DNA from: SAR324 cluster bacterium
GTDB taxonomy: Bacteria; Bdellovibrionota; UBA2361; JAAZON01
DNA: 5,639 nucleotides
NCBI GenBank assembly: GCA_012797725.1
Contig: JAAZON010000358.1
Span: 1 to 5,639, forward strand
Direction of reading: 5' to 3'
The position numbers were made by a program, and so were the translations under genes. The notes beneath the pieces are model-generated. The model did no database searches, was not told the origin of the DNA, and saw only the letters and a program-made list of their open reading frames with translations. Positions 1-5,639 of the stretch are shown piece after piece. Position 1 is the stretch's first letter; each line of letters starts with the position of its first letter.

Positions 1-151
1 CCTGGGTTGCCTTATGACATCTGGACGACTACTAGAAGAGCGGGCCGTCCTAAACTACCGTGATGTATGATAACTCGGCTCATCTCTGCTAACACTTTAG
101 TAAAATATGATAAGATAATAATTCCACCAATTTAAGCAGTTCGCTATCATT
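1..151. other. gene-free left edge, downstream of the radical SAM gene
   Basis: No gene, tRNA or clear terminator is recognisable here. On the plus strand two short frames enter from the left edge and stop at 61-63 and 68-70, which would fit the tail of a neighbouring gene, but neither peptide is recognisable. An 8-base direct repeat TATGATAA occurs at 66-73 and 106-113, and ATGATA (107-112) can pair with TATCAT (145-150) across a 32-nt loop. Neither has the form of an intrinsic terminator, as there is no GC-rich stem with a T-run in either direction. Confidence 0.4.
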
Positions 152-1327
152 TCACGCCCATATTCCAGGTATCGAATTACCACAGCTACATTTGCCCCCT
201 TCTAACTTATTGGACAAAGTAAAAAAACCATCGCGCTCAATTACTGACTTTGAGCAATTTGGACAAATTGTATCCTGTTTGTTTTGTTCTGGAACATTCC
301 CTAAATAGACATAGCGCAGTCCACATTCAAGAGCGATCTCTTTTGACTGAAGCATTATGTTGCCAGGAGTCAAAGGCAAACCTTTTAATTTATGTGTTGG
401 ATGAAAACGTAAAAAATGAAGTGGGGTATCCGCTCCAAGATGCTTAACTATCCATTTACACATTTTTCTTATATTTTCAAGGTTGTCCGATAAGGTTGGC
501 ACTATCAAGTTACCAACCTCAACCCAGAGCCCTTCTTCCCTCATAATCTCCAAAGTACGAAGTACTGGTGAAAGTGTTGCCGCATTCAATTTTTTATATA
601 TCTGTTCATCAAAACCCTTAATATCAACATTTGCCCCATCCACAACTTTGCATAATTTCCTAAGGGGCTCAGGATTAATGTATCCGGCGGTAACCAAAAG
701 ATTCTTAATTCCCTTCTCTCGAGCTAGCGCTGCTGTTTCATAAGTATACTCATAAAAAACCATAGGTTCAGTGTAAGTGTATGCGATAGATGGAGAATTA
801 CTATTAATCGCGTTTTCCACCACAGCCTGTGGGGGCATTTCGATAACGTCGGTATCCTCTGGCCTTGATTGTGAGATTTCCCAATTTTGACAATTAAGGC
901 AATGCAAATTGCAGCCAGCTGTTGCAATAGAGAAAGCTTTTGTCTCAGGAAGAAAATGGTAAAAAGGCTTCTTTTCTATTGGATCAACATGAGCAGCGCA
1001 TGGATTACCGAAAGCAGTAGTGTAAAGCTTCCCATCCTTCGCAACCCGCACTCGACAGGAGCCTCTGGTGCCATCATCTAATATACAAGCATGAGGACAT
1101 AATTCACACTGCACTGGTCCATTTTCCACTAAATCATTTTTTTGGTACCAATCAGCCTCTCTGGCGTATTTGTTGAGCTTCGTACTTACAGTTTCTTTCT
1201 GCTCTCCCTTCATGGATCTCTTCCCTTTTTCAAGAAACATTATTTTGACCGCAGATAGTCCCACGGCAAGGCTGCTACAACCCATAAGACATTGCTTGAT
1301 AAATTTCCTGCGTCCGTTAATTTCCAT
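152..1327 (-). CDS. amrS: AmmeMemoRadiSam system radical SAM enzyme with twin-arginine leader
   Basis: This 391-residue protein belongs to the radical SAM family found with MEMO and AMMECR1 proteins and is related to pyruvate formate-lyase activating enzymes. Its substrate is not established. The radical SAM cluster motif C139-x3-C143-x2-C146 should bind a [4Fe-4S] cluster that cleaves S-adenosylmethionine, and the family motif YTYTEP lies at 183-188. An N-terminal cysteine set (C74, C77, C81, C91) and a C-terminal ribbon (C355-x2-C358, C380-x-C382, then IPGIW) match this family's flanking metal sites. Residues 1-30 form a Tat-type leader: RRKFIK at 6-11, then a hydrophobic stretch. Family members as I know them are usually about 330-350 residues, so the leader is extra; starting at Met39 (1211-1213) would give 353 residues and no leader. 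The gene begins 14 nt after the stop of the upstream membrane protein, behind purine-rich AAAGAGAAA rather than a strong Shine-Dalgarno, suggesting translational coupling. The family call is firm; export is inferred. Confidence 0.93.
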   Translation of the reverse strand: MEINGRRKFIKQCLMGCSSLAVGLSAVKIMFLEKGKRSMKGEQKETVSTKLNKYAREADWYQKNDLVENGPVQCELCPHACILDDGTRGSCRVRVAKDGKLYTTAFGNPCAAHVDPIEKKPFYHFLPETKAFSIATAGCNLHCLNCQNWEISQSRPEDTDVIEMPPQAVVENAINSNSPSIAYTYTEPMVFYEYTYETAALAREKGIKNLLVTAGYINPEPLRKLCKVVDGANVDIKGFDEQIYKKLNAATLSPVLRTLEIMREEGLWVEVGNLIVPTLSDNLENIRKMCKWIVKHLGADTPLHFLRFHPTHKLKGLPLTPGNIMLQSKEIALECGLRYVYLGNVPEQNKQDTICPNCSKSVIERDGFFTLSNKLEGGKCSCGNSIPGIWA

Positions 1328-1341
1328 TTTTCTCTTTCGCT

Positions 1342-4300
1342 TCAGTCTTTTTGCATTGTATCAGAACTTCCTACTTGTTTGCCATTAAAAGGCTTGCTGC
1401 ATTTTAAAAAGAATGCTGCCAAAAACTTGGAGATATTCCCTATGGGGCATATTAGGTTACAGAATAACCTGTGAAAAATGAAAGATAAAACAACCACTCC
1501 AAAAAACACCCAAAGCACAGTACTGTTTGTTTGAAAGCCCCCTACCCATAACCAAGCAAAGCTATCAAAGGTGAAATTCATTTTACCACGAGCAGAAGCT
1601 GCAGCCTCAAAATAGAACACAATAGTCGCAAGCAGGAAAAAAGTGGCAACCCATGAAAAAAATCGAGGAGATGCCTTCAATTTTTTTCTAGCATGAAACT
1701 GACAATCATGAAGTGTTCCTATCGGGCATACGTGATAGCACCAATGACGTTTCTCAAGATTCATAATAAGTGCCATTGGAACTAGATAAGGACGAAAGTG
1801 CCCGAAAATGCATTTTCTTGGACACACATGACAGAATACATAAGGAATCTTAAAATTACAGCGAAAGATTGGATAGAATACTACAAGAGAGAATGCAAAG
1901 TAATTTACCCACCTTGTGCTGCTTATTCCACCCCAAAGATACACAAGCTTTTCTGATGTCTTCTTAAAGATGGCGTTTAACTTAGTCGCCAGGTACCTTA
2001 ATAATCCTGCAGCTCGGATCAATTCCAATCCTAATAATAGCACGACAACAAGTTTGTACTCTATGAGAAATGAAAATGCATAAATAGACATCTTGGTTTC
2101 GTCATGTAAAATAAGCAGGCCAAGCAGTCCTAGAAATCCAAGAGCAATAGTCAAAGGCAGGAATCGAAAGAACAGCGATAAGTCCTTTCCAGAACACTCT
2201 CGAAAACCAAGCAAAATTGCTGTTGGAAGCTTCAGAACAAAGAGGAGCAAAGAAGCACCAAGGAAGCCAAAGAATGGCAAGGCAAACACGCCCACTAAAA
2301 GAGCCCCCAAAGACGCTCCAATAAAGTCTAGCGCCAAGAACGATGCTGCTCTTTGGCCTATGGAGATATCTTCAACTCTTATTGATGTTCGTGCAGCAGA
2401 AACAAACTGGGCTCCGACAAAGAATCCTCCAAAAAAGTTAAGAGAAGAAAACAAAACAAGGCCCACCGCAAAGGACTTCGTAGCTATCATTGGAAGGAAA
2501 AAAAAGATCGAGCCAATAAATAAAGCCAAAATGGCAAGCGCTACGTCATGCAGAGCCACCCAGGCTCTTGTTGTAGTTCTTAAACTTCCCCAAATCAAAG
2601 ATCCCAAAGCTCCTCCAGCAAGAAAAGCACTGATAAGAAGCCCCATATGCTGATAAATAGCTCCAAACAAAATTTGGAAGGCCAAAATAATCAAAATCTC
2701 AAAACCCATTCCAACAAAAGCACTGCTAGCCACTGCAGACGAGACCAATGCAGCTTTGGAGAAAGCCACGAGCAGACAAAGGAATAAGAATAACAAGACA
2801 AAAAAAACGGAAATGAACAAGAAACTACTATCGAAGGCTTTAAGCCAAAGCTTTAAATTCTGATAATATGCAATGGGAAACAAATCGCTGTTAGCACGAT
2901 GAACTCCTTTAATAAGTTTCTTTGACTCTTCAAGCCGCCCACCTCCAAACTTTGCATCCATGAAAGCTTTGTTTATAATAAGTGTCGGAATTCCTTTCTT
3001 GGATAACAAAGGAGCAATCTCATAACTAAGGACAGAATCAGAGGCTATGAGATATTGAGTTGATCCTGGAAGCAGCATTACATTTGCAAACACATCTTTA
3101 AGAGCATTTATTAATGAAGCAGTCAATTCTTTCAGCTCTTCGCTAAGATAGTTCTCGGCACCACTTAAGCTGAAAGAGAATATACCATTTGCTTTGAGGG
3201 ATTTTTTAATTAAATTGAAAAATTCAATCGTATAGAAGCGATTAAGCTGTCCATTTGAAGGATCCGGCAGTGCCATTATTATCGCATCGTAGGCATTACT
3301 TTGTGTCTTTATAAAAGCACGAGCATCGACTGTAAAGGTTCGGACTCGTGGATCCCTAATCTGAGGGAAGATTTCTATAGCAATCTTTGCTAGCAAAGGA
3401 TCAATATCTACATAATGGAGATCCTTCACATTGTATTTAAAGACTTCCCCCAGCGAAGCCAACAAGGGACTCCCCACCAGCAAGACACGCTGGCAGTCTC
3501 TGGCTTGCGACAATGCGTAATGAATCCTTTCTTCGGCAGTCAATGGATCCTCATTTGAGAGGACAGGTTGCCCATTAACAAATATTGAATACTGTCCGTG
3601 AGATTCTTGAAGAACAACTTTGTTATAAGGTGAAGAATAGGATGATATGTATTCCTGCCCTCTAAGAATACTACGAGACAAATAATTTTTCACAGGCTTG
3701 TGCAAGTAAAAAAGTGAGGCGATAAGTCCAAGTGTTGCAAACATCAGTGTTTTAAACGATATCGAAGTTAATAGGATTCTGGCCAAAGAAATCAGATTAA
3801 GAATTCCAAGGATTAAAAGTCCATATGAAATCCAAAGTGGGCTAAATTCAGGAATCAGGAAAAACGTGAAAGCAAAGCCTCCGATAATGCCTCCTATCAT
3901 ATCAAAGCCATACAATGTTCCCACCGCAGAATTTTTGCTCTGAGTACTGGAGACTTCTATGTAGAGCGGCAAGAGAAGGGCTGCAGAAATACAATAAGGG
4001 CTAAGTGTAAGAAGCGAAGCCTTCACAACATCCGCCAGACCAAAGACTAAACCTGCCTCATGGTTTAAGAGAAACGTTGCAAGGGTTAGAAGAGACAGCA
4101 AGGGACAAAGTGCAAGCAATAATTGAAAAAGCAAAATCCAAAAAGCTCTTTTTTTTGACAACAGAAGAAATCTTGACAAGAAAGTCCCCAACGCTCCACA
4201 GAGCAGCCATAGAGAGAGAAGCAAAGACAAGACAAGCTCATTCCCGGAAAAACTCCCAAGGAACTCATGCATTATGAGCATTTGGACGAGGGCAGAAGAA

Positions 4301-4350
4301 AAGCCCAGAGAGAAAGCTGTCCAGAACATGAAGCCGCACATAGGAAGCAT
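1342..4350 (-). CDS. multidomain membrane protein: spermidine-synthase-like domain between two membrane halves, C-terminal Fe-S polyferredoxin-like tail
   Basis: The 1002-residue product has four parts. Residues 1-220 form about seven membrane helices. Residues 235-440 are a soluble aminopropyltransferase-like Rossmann domain, with NGQPVLSNEDPLTAEERIHY at 259-278, VDIDP at 314-318 and DARAFI at 342-347. Residues 505-800 are a second membrane block resembling the first. Residues 800-1002 contain more helices and cysteine motifs: C840-x2-C843-x3-C847, C871-x3-C875-P and C964-x3-C968-P, as in NapH/NosR/YccM-type membrane ferredoxins. The spermidine synthase glycine motif GGGDG is replaced by GSPLL (293-297), and the catalytic Asp of the usual DxxDP is Ala360, leaving only D363-P364. 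Polyamine synthesis is therefore unlikely. A redox role at the membrane, perhaps passing electrons to the co-operonic radical SAM enzyme, is inference. No Shine-Dalgarno precedes the chosen ATG; in-frame ATGs at 4339-4341 and 4327-4329 are alternatives. The start lies inside a predicted RNA pseudoknot. Domain identities are good; function is unknown. Confidence 0.88.
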   Translation of the reverse strand: MLPMCGFMFWTAFSLGFSSALVQMLIMHEFLGSFSGNELVLSLLLSLWLLCGALGTFLSRFLLLSKKRAFWILLFQLLLALCPLLSLLTLATFLLNHEAGLVFGLADVVKASLLTLSPYCISAALLLPLYIEVSSTQSKNSAVGTLYGFDMIGGIIGGFAFTFFLIPEFSPLWISYGLLILGILNLISLARILLTSISFKTLMFATLGLIASLFYLHKPVKNYLSRSILRGQEYISSYSSPYNKVVLQESHGQYSIFVNGQPVLSNEDPLTAEERIHYALSQARDCQRVLLVGSPLLASLGEVFKYNVKDLHYVDIDPLLAKIAIEIFPQIRDPRVRTFTVDARAFIKTQSNAYDAIIMALPDPSNGQLNRFYTIEFFNLIKKSLKANGIFSFSLSGAENYLSEELKELTASLINALKDVFANVMLLPGSTQYLIASDSVLSYEIAPLLSKKGIPTLIINKAFMDAKFGGGRLEESKKLIKGVHRANSDLFPIAYYQNLKLWLKAFDSSFLFISVFFVLLFLFLCLLVAFSKAALVSSAVASSAFVGMGFEILIILAFQILFGAIYQHMGLLISAFLAGGALGSLIWGSLRTTTRAWVALHDVALAILALFIGSIFFFLPMIATKSFAVGLVLFSSLNFFGGFFVGAQFVSAARTSIRVEDISIGQRAASFLALDFIGASLGALLVGVFALPFFGFLGASLLLFVLKLPTAILLGFRECSGKDLSLFFRFLPLTIALGFLGLLGLLILHDETKMSIYAFSFLIEYKLVVVLLLGLELIRAAGLLRYLATKLNAIFKKTSEKLVYLWGGISSTRWVNYFAFSLVVFYPIFRCNFKIPYVFCHVCPRKCIFGHFRPYLVPMALIMNLEKRHWCYHVCPIGTLHDCQFHARKKLKASPRFFSWVATFFLLATIVFYFEAAASARGKMNFTFDSFAWLWVGGFQTNSTVLWVFFGVVVLSFIFHRLFCNLICPIGNISKFLAAFFLKCSKPFNGKQVGSSDTMQKD

Positions 4351-4378
4351 ATACTACAATGCGGCTAGGCTTTGTAGT
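4332..4378 (-). promoter_or_regulatory. candidate H-type RNA pseudoknot over the start of the membrane-protein gene
   Basis: Two perfect 7-bp inverted repeats interlock. Read as minus-strand RNA, stem 1 pairs ACTACAA (4378-4372) with TTGTAGT (4359-4353). Stem 2 pairs AGCCGCA (4366-4360), which lies in the loop of stem 1, with TGCGGCT (4338-4332). Loop 1 is 5 nt, the junction between stems is 0 nt and loop 3 is 14 nt, which is standard H-type geometry. Loop 3 contains the annotated ATG (4350-4348). Stem 2 has 5 G-C pairs of 7. The fold is seen on paper; its role in translation control is inference. The repeats could instead be protein-binding DNA sites or chance. Confidence 0.4.
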
Positions 4379-4442
4379 CAGGTGGCTCTTGCCTCTAAGT
4401 TCAAGACTATGACAACAGATCAGAAAGCATCGGGCTCTCTGC

Positions 4443-4465
4443 AATGACGTGCCAGATCCGTCATT
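4443..4465 (-). other. short hairpin after the flagellin stop
   Basis: AATGACG (4443-4449) and CGTCATT (4459-4465) form a perfect 7-bp stem with a 9-nt loop, starting 6 nt after the flagellin stop codon (4472-4474). There is no T-run on the 3' side in the flagellin direction, so it is not a classic intrinsic terminator. It could stabilise the 3' end of the abundant flagellin message or slow readthrough into the membrane-protein gene. Confidence 0.35.
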
Positions 4466-4471
4466 ACGATT

Positions 4472-5260
4472 CTAAGCTTTCTTCAAAAGATTCAATTTCA
4501 TGGAATCGCTTTGCATTGTCTGTTGCAGCACCTGCACACCGATTTTCTGCTGAGTGCTGTACTTAGTTAAGTTTGCAGCAACTTCTCCCATGTCCGCATC
4601 CTCAATTCGCGCACGTGCAGCCGTAAAGTTCTCTTTACTAACATTGTTGTTTTGAATTGCAGTATCCAACCTTGAATATGCCGCACCTAAGTTTCCTTGG
4701 GCCTGAGAAAGACTTGCAGAATAGTTAGAGATAGAATCAAGGGATGCCCTTGCGCTTGCAGCGCTTGAAAGATCCACCGAGACAACTCCAGGCGCCTGAC
4801 TTGCTACAGAAATCTGCGAATTCGGACTGCTGTCTGTTCCAACTTGTGCCTGGAATTGTCCTGACATGACATTCATTCCGTTAAACTGGGTTGTGGCTTG
4901 AATGCGCTGTGCTTCCTCCGCGAGAGCTTGCGCCTCTTGATTGATGTTAGCCCGCTGCGCATCGTTATAAATACCATTTGCTGCTTGAGTTGCTAATTCA
5001 GCTTGTCGGGTTGCTATTTCGCCGAGGGAATTGTATGCGCCTTGCGCCACATTTATCACAGATTGGGCATCATAGGCATTTCTTGTTCCCTGGCCAAGTT
5101 CCACTTCTAGATTTTGCAGGGACATGGCAATTGCAAGACCTGCTGCATCGTCTGATGCTTTGTTTATCCTTTTTCCGCTAGCTGCTTTTTGGAAGGTATT
5201 ATTCAAAGATAACGTAGATACTTCTAATGCCCGATTTGCTTTCATGCTGTCAATTGCCAT
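4472..5260 (-). CDS. fliC: flagellin
   Basis: The 262-residue protein is the filament subunit, exported unfolded by the flagellar type III apparatus. It has both conserved ends. The N-terminal D0/D1 region (about 1-140) includes SGKRINKASDDAAGLAIA at 28-45 and TQFNGMNVMSG at 124-134. The C-terminal D1/D0 region (about 165-262) includes ARARIEDADMGEVAANLTKY at 215-234 and ends in LNLLKKA. Between them lie only about 25-30 residues, so the outer D2/D3 domains are absent; length is at the short end for the family. It has no cysteine. R85, L89 and E109 align with the Salmonella FliC residues R90, L94 and E114 implicated in TLR5 recognition. The start is supported by TAGGAG 9 nt upstream. No flagellar assembly gene is beside it in this window, and whether it is one of several flagellins cannot be told here. 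Confidence 0.96.
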   Translation of the reverse strand: MAIDSMKANRALEVSTLSLNNTFQKAASGKRINKASDDAAGLAIAMSLQNLEVELGQGTRNAYDAQSVINVAQGAYNSLGEIATRQAELATQAANGIYNDAQRANINQEAQALAEEAQRIQATTQFNGMNVMSGQFQAQVGTDSSPNSQISVASQAPGVVSVDLSSAASARASLDSISNYSASLSQAQGNLGAAYSRLDTAIQNNNVSKENFTAARARIEDADMGEVAANLTKYSTQQKIGVQVLQQTMQSDSMKLNLLKKA

Positions 5261-5269
5261 ACTTGCATA

Positions 5270-5275
5270 CTCCTA
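5270..5275 (-). promoter_or_regulatory. ribosome binding site of the flagellin gene
   Basis: Minus-strand TAGGAG sits 9 nt before the flagellin ATG (5258-5260). It is the only strong Shine-Dalgarno sequence in the window, in line with high flagellin expression, and it fixes the start. Confidence 0.8.
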
Positions 5276-5415
5276 ATAAGATTTTCCTCACTGAGGTAAT
5301 ATCTTCGGCTCAAATCTTGCTCAGCTCAATTAACGGTGGCTTTTTCTTGGAATAGGAAATTCTCGGATTTTGCTTCGTTATTTTCACGGCAAACGATGCC
5401 CTATGGTCTCAAAAA

Positions 5416-5447
5416 AACAATACTGCCTATTCTGTCTCAATATTGTT
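5416..5447 (+). repeat. inverted repeat overlapping the memo promoter, possible operator
   Basis: AACAATA (5416-5422) and TATTGTT (5441-5447) are perfect 7-bp inverted arms separated by 18 bp. The right arm runs into the extended -10 element of the plus-strand promoter, where a dimeric regulator could block RNA polymerase. The arms are A+T-rich, so chance occurrence is quite possible. Confidence 0.25.
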
Positions 5448-5452
5448 ATAAT
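5444..5452 (+). promoter_or_regulatory. extended -10 promoter for the memo gene
   Basis: TGTTATAAT is a perfect TGnTATAAT extended -10 element on the plus strand, ending 50 nt before the memo ATG. No good -35 hexamer lies 16-18 bp upstream, which is normal for extended -10 promoters. Transcription would begin near 5459 and give a leader of about 44 nt. Confidence 0.5.
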
Positions 5453-5502
5453 CACTTGAAGTTTGGGCTTTTCAACCTTTATATCTTAATTTCTTAAACA
5501 CT

Positions 5503-5639
5503 ATGACCATCCTTTCTAATTTGCGCCAACCTGTTGTCGCCGGGTATTTTTATCCAGATAACAGCCAAGAACTTTCAGCTCAAGTTAAGAACTTCTACAC
5601 CAACATAGACAAGATTAACATTACTGGCGAGGTTCAAGC
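5503..5639 (+). CDS. MEMO-family protein (AmmeMemoRadiSam system protein B), 5' part only
   Basis: Forty-five codons are visible before the window ends. The peptide begins MTILSNLRQPVVAGYFYPDN, followed by SQELSAQVKNFY; the R-x-P-x-VAG-x-FYP signature followed by an x-x-x-EL stretch is the conserved N-terminus of bacterial and archaeal MEMO proteins. The family folds like class III extradiol dioxygenases and binds metal through His/Cys residues that would lie beyond the window edge. The ATG at 5503 is the first in-frame start after an in-frame TAA at 5449-5451; no Shine-Dalgarno is visible before it. It is divergent from the flagellin gene, with 242 bp between their starts, and belongs to the same system as the radical SAM gene at 152-1327. 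The AMMECR1-like third component is not in the window and may lie downstream. Confidence 0.88.
   Translation, partial: MTILSNLRQPVVAGYFYPDNSQELSAQVKNFYTNIDKINITGEVQ

Noticed and set aside
23..50. GGACG / CGTCC stem suggesting an RNA gene or terminator
   Set aside because: Only 5 bp with an 18-nt loop, no T-run, and no tRNA or known RNA features around it.
1..70. Plus-strand frames entering from the left edge, stopping at 61-63 and 68-70
   Set aside because: They could be the 3' end of a neighbouring gene, but about 20 codons with no recognisable motif do not choose between the two frames or show coding.
1279..1327. Lipoprotein lipobox LMGC (residues 14-17) in the radical SAM leader
   Set aside because: The cysteine comes at the beginning of the hydrophobic stretch rather than after it, so it is not placed as a signal peptidase II site.
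2093..2653. Plus-strand open frame of 186 codons
   Set aside because: It lies antisense inside the membrane-protein gene, opposite its second hydrophobic block. Its lysine-, alanine- and proline-rich, low-complexity product is what the reverse complement of membrane-helix codons gives, and no family motif is visible.
3031..3648. Active spermidine synthase as the main function of the large protein
   Set aside because: The GGGDG motif is GSPLL and the catalytic Asp position is Ala360, so calling it speE would mislead even though the fold is recognisable.
5286..5296. Short palindrome CCTCA-C-TGAGG in the flagellin leader
   Set aside because: Only 11 bp with an effective stem of about 3 bp after loop constraints; no second copy nearby to support an operator.

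Overview
The window (roughly 40-45% GC by eye) carries three complete genes on the minus strand and the first 45 codons of a fourth on the plus strand. A bona fide flagellin shows a motile bacterium. The AmmeMemoRadiSam components, the polyferredoxin-like membrane protein and a twin-arginine leader suggest a Gram-negative-type, probably anaerobic or facultative lineage. I cannot name the taxon from sequence alone.

Layout, left to right. Positions 1-151 hold no gene I can support. Positions 152-1327 (minus) encode the radical SAM enzyme of the AmmeMemoRadiSam system, with an N-terminal twin-arginine signal. Positions 1342-4350 (minus) encode a 1002-residue membrane protein: a spermidine-synthase-like domain set between two related membrane halves, followed by a NapH/NosR-like iron-sulfur tail. 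The gap between these two genes is only 14 nt, so they very likely form an operon. The 121-nt gap at 4351-4471 holds a short hairpin just after the flagellin stop and, at its other end, two overlapping inverted repeats that can form an H-type RNA pseudoknot around the start codon of the membrane protein. Positions 4472-5260 (minus) encode a short flagellin with a good ribosome binding site. Positions 5261-5502 form a divergent regulatory region. From 5503 a plus-strand gene runs off the window; its N-terminus is that of a MEMO-family protein (AmmeMemoRadiSam protein B).

How the parts fit (inference). Two of the three AmmeMemoRadiSam components flank an unrelated-looking flagellin and a membrane Fe-S protein. 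The radical SAM enzyme appears to be exported or membrane-anchored, although such enzymes need low-potential electrons. The co-operonic membrane protein with cysteine-rich CxxxCP motifs is a reasonable candidate for supplying them. Its spermidine-synthase domain has lost key catalytic and substrate-binding residues, so it is unlikely to make polyamines. The most unusual points are the pseudoknot over the start codon, the architecture of the 1002-residue protein, and the possible two-start (exported and cytosolic) design of the radical SAM gene.
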